From: Bacillota bacterium
GTDB lineage: Bacteria; Bacillota; Clostridia; Clostridiales; Caloramatoraceae
Length of the DNA: 26,277 nucleotides
Assembly: GCA_023415335.1 (NCBI GenBank)
Contig: JAEZLD010000065.1
Coordinates: forward strand, 1-26,277
Direction of reading: 5' to 3'
The notes under the pieces are model-generated. The model had not been told where the DNA came from. It ran no database searches and was given only the letters and a program-made list of their open reading frames with translations. Of this stretch, positions 1 through 6,786 are shown piece after piece. Numbering within the stretch: position 1 is the first letter of the stretch; each line of letters begins with the position of its first letter. A program made the translations under genes and the position numbers.

Positions 1-777
1 TGTGTTCTGGTTTATATATTCAGTGAGCGTGTATGCTCCGTTATACCATAACTGTTCGTTGGTTACTGCAATAAATCCATCTATACCAAGCTGGTCTATT
101 AAGGCCTTTGGTGCTGGATATAAGCAGCTGTAGGTTGCAACAGTATCAAAATATGGCTTTTCAGAGGTGCAGGTGTACACAAGAGTATAGTCGTCTGGTG
201 CGGATATTCCTACCATCTCTTTGAACTTTGTATCATCCAGTGCACGGGCCATCTCCTTGTTCTTTGCCTCATCTGGGTCCAATGTCTTGGTATATTCGAT
301 GTACTCTGCAGCGCCCTTTATAAGCTCTGCTGGCATGGAGGTGTTGTAATCCTCATTTTTACCATAATTGAGAACCCATTCTAGCCCTGTTAAGAAATCC
401 TTTGATGTAACTTCTCCCTTTTCATTTCCGTTAACGTCTACCCATTTTACGCCTTTTCTCAGCTTAAATGTCCAGGTAAGTCCGTTATTACTTGGCTCCC
501 ATTCCGATGCTATTCCAGGAATAAGCTTGCCATAATTGTCAAGGCTTAAAAGTCCTTCAACGCAGTTACACAGAACGTTAAGATCTGATGCATTCTGGCT
601 ATAGAGAATATTCAGAGTTTCCATTTCTCTTGCCTGAGTTTCCCATTGTACAAGATCCTTAATTGGCTTTCCTTTGCCCTGATTGTCGCCGCCTTCTTTT
701 CCGCAAGCACTAAGAGTTCCCATAACTAGTGCCATAGCAAGCACAACGGCTAGCAGCTTTGATACAGTTCTTTTCAT
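1..777 (-). CDS. Oligopeptide ABC transporter substrate-binding lipoprotein (family 5), partial
   Basis: Extracellular solute-binding protein that would be lipid-anchored outside the membrane and deliver peptides to an ABC importer. The reading frame is open from an ATG at 777 to the window edge, giving the first 259 residues; the family is usually 500-600 residues, so about half is missing. The N-terminus is a lipoprotein signal: MKR, a hydrophobic stretch, then the lipobox LSAC with the lipidated Cys at residue 25, followed by a Gly/Lys/Asp-rich linker. Further in, phrases such as LVQWETQ, EGLLSLDNYGKLIPGIASEW and GLTWTFKLRKGVKW are typical of the OppA/DppA/MppA (SBP_bac_5) fold. The start is supported by a GGGGGAAAGGG ribosome site just upstream. 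It stands alone with its own promoter at 898-926. Peptide is the likely ligand, but nickel or another small ligand cannot be excluded. Confidence 0.9.
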   Translation of the reverse strand, partial: MKRTVSKLLAVVLAMALVMGTLSACGKEGGDNQGKGKPIKDLVQWETQAREMETLNILYSQNASDLNVLCNCVEGLLSLDNYGKLIPGIASEWEPSNNGLTWTFKLRKGVKWVDVNGNEKGEVTSKDFLTGLEWVLNYGKNEDYNTSMPAELIKGAAEYIEYTKTLDPDEAKNKEMARALDDTKFKEMVGISAPDDYTLVYTCTSEKPYFDTVATYSCLYPAPKALIDQLGIDGFIAVTNEQLWYNGAYTLTEYINQNT

Positions 778-829
778 TCCCTTTCCCCCTTTTAATTTGC
801 AGCCTTTTTTAGGCTGTTTATATAAATAA

Positions 830-886
830 CACCATTATTGTTATCTATATACAAATAATTTGTAACATAATAGTAAAATAATGGTG
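830..886 (-). other. Structured 5' leader of the peptide-binding protein gene
   Basis: The roughly 110-nt leader between the promoter at 898-926 and the start codon at 777 contains a perfect 10-bp inverted repeat, CACCATTATT at 877-886 pairing with AATAATGGTG at 830-839 (minus-strand reading), beginning almost at the predicted transcription start. A second short hairpin, CAGCCT-AAAAA-AGGCTG, lies at 801-817 just before the ribosome site. No U-tract follows either, so they do not look like terminators. I do not recognise a known riboswitch. The remaining bases 927-1053 hold nothing I can identify. Confidence 0.45.
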
Positions 887-897
887 CCATTTCTAAT

Positions 898-926
898 ATA
901 CTATCATTTGTGGTTTACTTTGTCAA
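898..926 (-). promoter_or_regulatory. Sigma-A promoter of the peptide-binding protein gene
   Basis: On the minus strand a perfect -35 box TTGACA (921-926) is followed after 17 bp by TAGTAT (898-903), with a TG one base before the -10 box (extended -10). Transcription would start near 891. Confidence 0.8.
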
Positions 927-1053
927 TATTTCTATTGTATGACTTTAATGGTCGTGCATGTCCATATTCTTAATATATTTTTCTATTTTGTAAATTTTTC
1001 TCACATATTTCTTTAACTTTTAAGCTTAAACAAATGGTTTTACAGCTATAACC

Positions 1054-1090
1054 AATGAAAGGGAGTGTTTTTTTAACACTCCCTTTCATT
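1054..1090 (-). terminator. Long perfect hairpin after wecB
   Basis: AATGAAAGGGAGTGTT at 1054-1069 and its exact complement at 1075-1090 form a 16-bp perfect stem with a 5-nt loop, 16 nt downstream of the wecB stop. The only homopolymer run is in the loop, so it is not a standard intrinsic terminator on either strand. It may act as an RNA 3'-end stabiliser or as a Rho-assisted terminator. Confidence 0.55.
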
Positions 1091-1106
1091 GAAATTATTC
1101 TTATAC

Positions 1107-2249
1107 TTAATACTCTTCTGGTCGTTGGTCTGTATATCCAAAAAAGAAGATTATGCTGTCCGCTATCCTTATAGACGCTCTCCCATCACCATATGGGTTT
1201 ACTGCGTTAGCCATGCTCTCATATTCATACTGGTCATCTATCAGCTTTTCTGTCTCCTGGATTATCCTCGAGGCGTCAGTTCCTATAACCTTAAGGGTGC
1301 CTGCCTCTGCAGCCTCAGGCCTTTCTGTGACATCCCTAAGCACCAGCACCGGCTTCCCAAGATGAGGTGCCTCCTCCTGTATTCCTCCGGAATCAGTAAG
1401 AATCATATAACTTCTGCTCATAAGGTTGTGTGTCTCCATTATATCAAGTGGGGGAAGCAGATATACCCCTGGTACCCCATCCAGTATTTTATGAGCAGTT
1501 TCCTGTACTCTGGGGTTAAGGTGTACCAGATAGACGATGTTTATGTCATCATATTTCTCTGCAACAGCCCTGAGGGCCCTGCATATATTCTCAAGTGGCT
1601 TTCCAAGGTTCTCTCTCCTATGTGCCGTTACCATAATTGTCCTTTTTGAAAAGTCTATGGCTTTAAGCTGTTCATTCCTAAAGCAATACCCCTCATCCAC
1701 TGTAGATGCCATTGCATCTATGGAAGTATTACCTGTTACGAATATATTTTTCTCATCAATTCCTTCCCTAAGAAGATTCCCCTTTGACATCTCGGTAGGA
1801 GCAAAATGAATATCTGCCATGGCAGATGTGAGCTTCCTGTTCATCTCTTCAGGGAAAGGAAAATACTTATCAAAGGTCCTAAGGCCGGCTTCTACATGCC
1901 CTATTTTTGTATGGGCATAAAAGGCAGCCAGGCTGCCTGCAAAGGTAGTGGTGGTATCCCCATGTACAAGCACCATATCAGGCTTTGAGGATGCTATTAT
2001 ATCCTCAAGACCCTTAATCACCTCTGTAGTTATATCCGATAGGGACTGGTTCTTTTTCATTATATTCAGATCAAAATCAGGTTGTATATGAAAAATATCA
2101 AGTACTTGGTCAAGCATCTCCCTGTGCTGGGCAGTAACACATACCTGAGTCTCTATTTCACTCCTGCTCTTAAGCTCCTGAACAAGTGGAGCCATTTTTA
2201 TGGCCTCAGGTCTGGTTCCAAATATGGTCATTATTTTAATTTTACGCAC
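1107..2249 (-). CDS. wecB: UDP-N-acetylglucosamine 2-epimerase (non-hydrolysing)
   Basis: Interconverts UDP-GlcNAc and UDP-ManNAc in the cytoplasm, supplying ManNAc for wall teichoic acid linkage units or other surface glycans. About 380 residues, the normal family length. Visible family motifs are FGTRPEAIKMAPL at the N-terminus, VHGDTTTT, HVEAGLRTFD..FPEEMNR, TAHRREN, and near the C-terminus LTDSGGIQEEAP followed by RDVTERPEA, which make up the nucleotide-sugar site. I chose the GTG at 2249 because a GGAAAGGGGGA ribosome site lies just upstream of it; a longer frame exists to 2300 but that extension does not resemble the family. The start overlaps the end of tagO by 8 bp (GTGCGTAA), suggesting translational coupling. 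The symbol mnaA is equally apt. Confidence 0.95.
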   Translation of the reverse strand: MRKIKIMTIFGTRPEAIKMAPLVQELKSRSEIETQVCVTAQHREMLDQVLDIFHIQPDFDLNIMKKNQSLSDITTEVIKGLEDIIASSKPDMVLVHGDTTTTFAGSLAAFYAHTKIGHVEAGLRTFDKYFPFPEEMNRKLTSAMADIHFAPTEMSKGNLLREGIDEKNIFVTGNTSIDAMASTVDEGYCFRNEQLKAIDFSKRTIMVTAHRRENLGKPLENICRALRAVAEKYDDINIVYLVHLNPRVQETAHKILDGVPGVYLLPPLDIMETHNLMSRSYMILTDSGGIQEEAPHLGKPVLVLRDVTERPEAAEAGTLKVIGTDASRIIQETEKLIDDQYEYESMANAVNPYGDGRASIRIADSIIFFFGYTDQRPEEY

Positions 2250-3300
2250 TTTTATCCCCCTTTCCTGCCTTAGAATTGTCTTTTTTAGAAAAAAGGCCAA
2301 ATTCCAGGGCTGTTGCTATTACGAACGCACAAACAATCATTAGAAGTTCATAGGATCTTCTGGTAGAAAGCCTCATGGCCATAATGGATGCAAGCCCCAA
2401 AAGTATGCTTATCAAATACATTATAAGCACTACCTGCCTCTGGCTAAGACCCATGTCAAGCAGCTTATGGTGCATATGTCCCCTGTCTGCCTCCATTATG
2501 GGCTTGTTGTTAATCTTTCTTCTAAGCATTGCAAAAAGAGTATCGTATATGGGAATCCCTATAGCCAATATAGGTACTGCCACAACAACTGCAGTGGTTG
2601 ATTTTATAGCCCCAAGCATTGAAACTGCTGCTAATGTAAAGCCTAAAAACTGTGAGCCTGTGTCCCCCAAAAATATGGATGCAGGATTGAAATTATATGG
2701 AAGAAATCCCAAACAAGCTCCTGAAAGCATAACGTTAAGCAGCAGAGGGGTCTCCCTTCCACACATAAATGCTACATACATAAGGGCCAGTGAAGAAATC
2801 ATGCTTATACCGCATGCCAGTCCGTCAAGACCATCTATAAGATTTATTGCGTTGGTTATCCCCACAACCCATATAATTGTAATAGGAATACCTAACATGC
2901 CTGTATTTACGCTTGCACTGTCCGACACAAATGGAACGGTTACGCTCCTGACACTAACCCCAAAGGCTATTAATATTATTGCTGCAGCTATCTGTACAAC
3001 AAGCTTATATGCAGGCTTAAGAGGATATATGTCATCAGCAATACCCATGGCTGCTATAAGCGTTCCTCCAATTATTATTCCAATCACCTGCTTATCCTTC
3101 CCAAGACAGATAAGTGTAAGAATAACAAAAGGCACATATATAGCCAATCCTCCCATTAAAAATGTAGCTCTTTTGTGGACTCTCCTGCTGTCCTTAGGTA
3201 CATCCACTGCTCCCACTCTGCCAGCTAGTTTTTTTACAGCCGGCGTAATAAGGAAGGCAATTAATGCGGAGATTGCAAATAAAAGCATGTATTTATACAT
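2242..3300 (-). CDS. tagO: Undecaprenyl-phosphate GlcNAc-1-phosphate transferase (TagO/WecA, MraY family)
   Basis: Polytopic membrane enzyme that transfers GlcNAc-1-phosphate from UDP-GlcNAc to undecaprenyl phosphate, the first step in making wall teichoic acid or similar glycopolymers. 352 residues with about ten or eleven hydrophobic segments. Diagnostic motifs are DVPKDSRRVH near the N-terminus, GIADDIYPL, NAINLIDGLDGLACG (catalytic Asp-rich motif), YNFNPASIFLGDTGSQFLGF, and the cytoplasmic DRGHMHHKLLDMG loop typical of GlcNAc-type enzymes rather than MraY itself. It sits between comEB and wecB on the same strand; the wecB start overlaps its stop, and wecB shares the substrate UDP-GlcNAc, so the two fit a common glycopolymer pathway. 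A weak GAGGG ribosome site precedes the ATG. Confidence 0.95.
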   Translation of the reverse strand: MYKYMLLFAISALIAFLITPAVKKLAGRVGAVDVPKDSRRVHKRATFLMGGLAIYVPFVILTLICLGKDKQVIGIIIGGTLIAAMGIADDIYPLKPAYKLVVQIAAAIILIAFGVSVRSVTVPFVSDSASVNTGMLGIPITIIWVVGITNAINLIDGLDGLACGISMISSLALMYVAFMCGRETPLLLNVMLSGACLGFLPYNFNPASIFLGDTGSQFLGFTLAAVSMLGAIKSTTAVVVAVPILAIGIPIYDTLFAMLRRKINNKPIMEADRGHMHHKLLDMGLSQRQVVLIMYLISILLGLASIMAMRLSTRRSYELLMIVCAFVIATALEFGLFSKKDNSKAGKGDKSA

Positions 3301-3361
3301 TGTCTAACCCTCACGTTTCTTAATACTTCCGTGTTGTATTGCAGAAGCGGCTTTCATCATA

Positions 3362-3380
3362 TGCCCATATTTTCCGGGCA
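3362..3380 (-). other. Small hairpin in the comEB-tagO spacer
   Basis: TGCCC at 3362-3366 and GGGCA at 3376-3380 can pair around a 9-nt loop in the 111-bp gap between comEB and tagO. No U-tract follows, so it is more likely an incidental hairpin or processing signal than a terminator. Confidence 0.25.
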
Positions 3381-3411
3381 GTGTTACTTTTCTGCATTTA
3401 TATTTATTATA

Positions 3412-3900
3412 TTAATATCCGCCATTCTCTGTAAGCGAATCATCGTTTTCAATCCATTCTTGTACATCTATTACCCTGTAATCATTCCGAGTATCCCTTA
3501 TTATAACCTTTTCTATTCCTGCATTTATTATAAGCCTCTTGCACATGGCACAGGAATTTGCATCCTTAACCAGCTGACCGGTTTGCGCATCCTTCCCAGC
3601 AAGATATAAGGTGGCACCTATCATATCCTTTCTGGGTGCACTTATAATTGCATTAGCCTCAGAGTGAACACTTCTGCACATTTCATATTTTTCTCCTCTG
3701 GGTATATTAAGCTGCTGCCTCCTGCAGTATCCCAAAGTGCTGCAGTTCTTTCTTCCTCTTGGAGAGCCTGTGTATCCAGTTGATATTATTTCATCATTCT
3801 TAACAATAATCGAACCATAATTTCTCCTAAGACATGTTCCTCTTTCTAAAACAGTTTCAGCTATATCAAGATAATAATTATGTTTGTCCCTTCTTTCCAT
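3412..3900 (-). CDS. comEB: dCMP deaminase (ComEB family)
   Basis: Zinc-dependent cytidine/deoxycytidylate deaminase converting dCMP to dUMP, the precursor of dTMP. 162 residues from the ATG at 3900, which has a clean GGAGG ribosome site 6 nt upstream; an in-frame ATG at 3948 lacks one and would add 16 atypical residues. Motifs: SIIVKNDEIISTGYTGSPRG, then HSEANAI (zinc-binding His and catalytic Glu), then SCAMCKRLIINAGI carrying the two zinc-binding Cys; the usual PCxxC is SCxxC here. Additional Cys residues in the GYCRR/MCRSVHSE region match the second structural zinc site seen in this family. First gene of the group with tagO and wecB. Pyrimidine salvage genes upp and tdk are also in the window. 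Confidence 0.93.
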   Translation of the reverse strand: MERRDKHNYYLDIAETVLERGTCLRRNYGSIIVKNDEIISTGYTGSPRGRKNCSTLGYCRRQQLNIPRGEKYEMCRSVHSEANAIISAPRKDMIGATLYLAGKDAQTGQLVKDANSCAMCKRLIINAGIEKVIIRDTRNDYRVIDVQEWIENDDSLTENGGY

Positions 3901-3959
3901 CTCAAACCTCCAATATTTTTTATGAAAGCCTCTCATGGCGCTCCGCACAGCTTATATAT

Positions 3960-3988
3960 ATTATAGTAAATATCCATATTTATTTACA
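3960..3988 (-). promoter_or_regulatory. Promoter of comEB-tagO-wecB with an internal palindrome
   Basis: A perfect -10 TATAAT (3960-3965, minus reading) lies 17 bp from a weak -35 TGTAAA (3983-3988). The spacer is part of an inverted repeat, GTAAATA at 3966-3972 and TATTTAC at 3981-3987, which would suit a repressor, or may be AT-rich coincidence. Confidence 0.5.
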
Positions 3989-4010
3989 CTACTTTTTGAT
4001 TATTTACCAT

Positions 4011-4059
4011 ATAAAATAAAAACTGCACGGCTTCTTTAGTATGTGAAGCAACGTGCAGT
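4011..4059 (-). terminator. Intrinsic terminator after upp
   Basis: Minus-strand RNA forms ACTGCACG-(UU bulge)-GCUUC stem with GAAGC-CGTGCAGT (arms 4045-4059 and 4022-4034), followed by TTTTTATTTTA. It lies 12 nt after the upp stop codon and separates upp from comEB. Confidence 0.88.
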
Positions 4060-4071
4060 CCTGAAGCTTTT

Positions 4072-4704
4072 CTATTTTGTTCCGAATATCCTGTCCCCTG
4101 CATCTCCCAGGCCAGGAACTATATAGCCATGCTCGTTCAGCTTTTCATCCACATGTGCTACATATATGTCAACATCAGGGTGCTCATTACGTACTGTCTC
4201 TACTCCCTCAGGTGCAGCAATAAGACACATAAGCCTTATGTTAACTGCCCCCTTGTCCTTAAGAAGCTTTATGGCTCCGCATGCTGAACCACCTGTTGCA
4301 AGCATTGGGTCGGTCACTATTACCTCCCTTTCCTGTATGTCTGCAGGAAGCTTGCAGTAGTATTCAACAGGCTTTAAGGTTTCAGGATCCCTGTAGAGTC
4401 CTATATGACCAACCTTTGCTGCAGGAATAAGCCTTCTGAGTCCATCAACCATTCCAAGTCCTGCTCTCAGTATTGGTATTATAGCAACCTTTTTGCCGGT
4501 CAGCATCTTTGAGGTCATCCTGCATATAGGGGTTTCAATTTCAACCTCCTCCATCTGGAAGTCTTTTGTTACCTCATAGCCCATAAGCAGGGATATTTCC
4601 TCAAGTAATTCCCTGAAATCCTTTGAGCCTGTATTAATGTCCCTCATTATAGTAAGCTTGTGCTGAATCAATGGATGATCAATTACCGTAACTTTTTTAT
4701 CCAT
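4072..4704 (-). CDS. upp: Uracil phosphoribosyltransferase
   Basis: Pyrimidine salvage enzyme: uracil plus PRPP gives UMP and pyrophosphate, in the cytoplasm. 210 residues, the standard length. The PRPP-binding loop appears as IVTDPMLATGGSACGAIKLLK, preceded by IPILRAGLGMVDGL, and the uracil-binding C-terminus as YIVPGLGDAGDRIFGT, all diagnostic for UPRTase. The ATG has a GGGGAG ribosome site. It follows rpiB by 12 bp on the same strand, so the pair is probably co-transcribed; RpiB links to ribose-5-phosphate, the precursor of PRPP. No PyrR-binding leader is visible immediately upstream. Confidence 0.97.
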   Translation of the reverse strand: MDKKVTVIDHPLIQHKLTIMRDINTGSKDFRELLEEISLLMGYEVTKDFQMEEVEIETPICRMTSKMLTGKKVAIIPILRAGLGMVDGLRRLIPAAKVGHIGLYRDPETLKPVEYYCKLPADIQEREVIVTDPMLATGGSACGAIKLLKDKGAVNIRLMCLIAAPEGVETVRNEHPDVDIYVAHVDEKLNEHGYIVPGLGDAGDRIFGTK

Positions 4705-4716
4705 TTTTTTCTCCCC

Positions 4717-5166
4717 TTATTTATTATAATTTTTTTCTATCTGTGAAATTTTATCAACTCTTACTGCATGCCTTCCTCCCTGAAACTGTCCTCCAAGAAA
4801 CTGGTCTACTATGTCAAGTGCAAGTCCAGGCCCTACAACCCTCTCTCCAAGAGCCAGTATGTTAGCATTATTATGCTCCCTACATGCCCTGGCGCTAAAT
4901 GTATCAGAGCAGCTGGCTGCTCTTATTCCAGGTACCTTGTTGGCGGCTATGGATATTCCTATACCTGTTCCACAAACCAGTATTCCTAAGTCGTAGCTTC
5001 CTGATGCCACCTCTTCTGCTACCTTCTGTCCAAAGTCAGGATAGTCACAGGACTCACAGCTATATGTTCCAAAGTCATGATATTCTATGTTCTTGTTCTT
5101 AAGATGCTCTGCTATTATATTTTTCAGGCTGTATCCTCCATGGTCTGAACCGATAGCTACTCTCAT
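4717..5166 (-). CDS. rpiB: Ribose-5-phosphate isomerase B
   Basis: Interconverts ribulose 5-phosphate and ribose 5-phosphate (RpiB/LacAB family, not RpiA). 149 residues. Motifs: MRVAIGSDHGGYSLK at the N-terminus (phosphate site), the central LVCGTGIGISIAANKVPGIRA with the catalytic Cys and anion hole, then SAREHNNANIL-type segment (here ARACREHNNANILALGERVVG). A GGGAGG ribosome site precedes the ATG. A promoter candidate lies at 5219-5227, so rpiB and upp probably form a two-gene unit started right after the ywlE terminator. A sugar-phosphate isomerase for allose or galactose derivatives is a less likely alternative for the same fold. Confidence 0.95.
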   Translation of the reverse strand: MRVAIGSDHGGYSLKNIIAEHLKNKNIEYHDFGTYSCESCDYPDFGQKVAEEVASGSYDLGILVCGTGIGISIAANKVPGIRAASCSDTFSARACREHNNANILALGERVVGPGLALDIVDQFLGGQFQGGRHAVRVDKISQIEKNYNK

Positions 5167-5218
5167 TTTTCCTTCCTCCCTTATCAGTATTTTTCCTTAT
5201 GATTTTTATACCTATGCT

Positions 5219-5227
5219 ATTATATCA
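5219..5227 (-). promoter_or_regulatory. Extended -10 promoter of rpiB-upp
   Basis: Minus strand shows TGATATAAT (5219-5227), a perfect -10 with a TG extension, but no recognisable -35. It begins within the U-tract of the ywlE terminator, so termination and new initiation are packed together. Start near 5212, about 46 nt before rpiB. Confidence 0.5.
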
Positions 5228-5269
5228 AAAAAGGGGAAGCGATGCATATAAAATGCATTAACTTTCCCC
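5227..5269 (-). terminator. Intrinsic terminator overlapping the end of ywlE
   Basis: Minus-strand GGGGAAAG (5262-5269) pairs with CTTCCCC (5233-5239), with an inner ATGCAT pairing, followed by six T (5227-5232). The left arm lies inside the last codons of ywlE (Leu-Gly-Glu-Ser-stop), so the coding end and terminator share sequence. Confidence 0.85.
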
Positions 5270-5704
5270 TAATTTTATCATTAATTTGTCTATAGATGTC
5301 GCAATTATCAGAGAACACTCCCTATAAGTGTTTATGTCTCCTCCAAATGGGTCTATTATGTCCCCAGCATCACCTATATATTCCAGAAGAGTAAATACCT
5401 TCCCATTGCTTTCAGGAAAAAGAGAGCAAAGAATAGCCTTCTGTCCTCTGGTCATTGTAAGTATAATATCTGAATAGTCTATCATTTCAGCTGTTACTGG
5501 AACTGCCACATGTCCTCTAAGGTTTATCCCCATATCCTTCATGGCAGCAACTGCATTAAATGAAGCGGCATCTCCTTTTTTGGCATATATACCTGCCGAA
5601 TAGAATTGAGCGGGTATATTCAGTTTCTCTGCCTTGTGCCTTGCAAGAGCCTCGGCCATACAGCTTCTGCATGTGTTTCCGGTACATATGAATAATACTC
5701 GCAT
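5258..5704 (-). CDS. ywlE: Low-molecular-weight protein phosphatase, YwlE-like (protein arginine phosphatase candidate)
   Basis: Cytoplasmic phosphatase of the low-molecular-weight tyrosine-phosphatase fold. 148 residues. The P-loop CTGNTCRS at residues 7-14 carries the nucleophilic Cys and the Arg of CX5R, and the general-acid Asp is in DPFGG near residue 118. The Thr in CTGNT, instead of the Ile/Leu common in true tyrosine phosphatases, is the feature linked to phosphoarginine specificity in Bacillus YwlE, so arginine phosphatase is the better guess. Its place directly after the Sua5 gene (12-bp gap) is the same as in Bacillus (ywlC/ywlE neighbourhood). I see no mcsB in the window, so the substrate remains an inference. 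Confidence 0.9.
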   Translation of the reverse strand: MRVLFICTGNTCRSCMAEALARHKAEKLNIPAQFYSAGIYAKKGDAASFNAVAAMKDMGINLRGHVAVPVTAEMIDYSDIILTMTRGQKAILCSLFPESNGKVFTLLEYIGDAGDIIDPFGGDINTYRECSLIIATSIDKLMIKLGES

Positions 5705-5716
5705 TTGCCATCCTCC

Positions 5717-6760
5717 TTAAACATTAATGATGTTATAGCCTGCTGCCTTTTTTAACCTGTTCATTATAGCCAAGCCTATTCCGTCCTCACTAAAGCCTTC
5801 GGCATATATCTTGTCTATATCCATTTTATCAAATTCTCTTAAACAATCAAACAGGTTTGCAGCAATTTTTCCAGGTTCTTTTCTGGAACCCGCAGATATT
5901 ATCTCACAGGCATTATAGCAGCCCTTTGTTTCATCTGTACACATGACTCCAGTTTTATGTCCCTCTGACATATGCTTTTGTGCCATAGCATTTATGTAGC
6001 CCTGAACATTCATGTCATCCCCTTTTATTATAACAAGGGGCGCCTTTGGAGCATAATGTCTGTATTTCATGCCTGGAGCCTTAGGCTTCACATTATCCGG
6101 AAGCTTTTCCTTTACACAGCGGTCCACCTCCACGTAACCTACAGCCTCCTGCAGCATCTCAACTGTTATTCCGCCAGGTCTTAGAACGATTACCTTGTCA
6201 TCCTCTGCCTCCACAATAGTTGATTCCAATCCTACAGTGCAATGCTCCCCTCCGATTATCATATCTGCTTTTCCTGTCAGGTCATCTATGCAGTGCTCAA
6301 TAGTGGTAGGACTTGGCTTTCCTGACAGATTGGCACTTGGTGCAGCAATAGGTACTCCAGATAGCTCTATGAGCCTTCTAGCGATTCTGTTATCAGGCAT
6401 CCTGATGCCCACAGTATCAAGCCCTGCAGTTACACTGTCCGGAATCAAATCAGACTTAGGCATTATAATCGTCAGTGGCCCTGGCCAGAAGGTTTCCATA
6501 AGTATTTGTGCTTTTTTAGGTATGTACTTTACATAAGGAGCTATGTTAAAGTCTGCTACATGGACTATAAGGGGGTTATCCTGTGGCCTTCCCTTTGCCT
6601 CAAATATTTTTACACAGGCCTTCTCATTAAGGGCACTGGCTCCCAGCCCATACACGGTTTCTGTTGGAAAGGCTACAATCCCTCCCTTTTGAATTACCCC
6701 TGCAGCTTCTTCAAGCTTCTCAGTATCTTTATATTCTGTTCTATATACAATTGTTTTCAT
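5717..6760 (-). CDS. tsaC: L-threonylcarbamoyladenylate synthase, long Sua5 type
   Basis: Makes threonylcarbamoyl-AMP from Thr, bicarbonate and ATP, the first step of the t6A37 tRNA modification needed for ANN codons. 347 residues, i.e. the two-domain Sua5/YwlC form. The N-terminal YrdC domain (about 1-205) shows GGIVAFPTETVYGLGASA, KGRPQDNPLIVHV, FWPGPLTI, VGIRMPDN and IAAPSANLSGKPSPT. A conserved linker, KPKAPGMKYRHYAPKAPL (about 225-242), leads into the C-terminal Sua5 domain that closes over the active site. It starts 26 bp after the ZIP gene and ends 12 bp before ywlE, so the three genes probably form one operon ending at the terminator at 5227-5269. Confidence 0.95.
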   Translation of the reverse strand: MKTIVYRTEYKDTEKLEEAAGVIQKGGIVAFPTETVYGLGASALNEKACVKIFEAKGRPQDNPLIVHVADFNIAPYVKYIPKKAQILMETFWPGPLTIIMPKSDLIPDSVTAGLDTVGIRMPDNRIARRLIELSGVPIAAPSANLSGKPSPTTIEHCIDDLTGKADMIIGGEHCTVGLESTIVEAEDDKVIVLRPGGITVEMLQEAVGYVEVDRCVKEKLPDNVKPKAPGMKYRHYAPKAPLVIIKGDDMNVQGYINAMAQKHMSEGHKTGVMCTDETKGCYNACEIISAGSRKEPGKIAANLFDCLREFDKMDIDKIYAEGFSEDGIGLAIMNRLKKAAGYNIINV

Positions 6761-6786
6761 CTGTATTCCTCCAATATATAAAGCTT

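Noticed and set aside
1089..1649. Plus-strand open frame of 186 codons
   Set aside because: Antisense to wecB; hydrophobic by frame composition, begins just after the hairpin and has no family features.
2375..3307. Plus-strand open frame of 310 codons
   Set aside because: It lies antisense to tagO, whose motifs are certain; its protein resembles no family and reflects the mirrored codon pattern of a membrane protein gene.
3901..3948. Longer N-terminus for comEB
   Set aside because: The upstream ATG has no ribosome site, and GGAGG is placed for the ATG at 3900.
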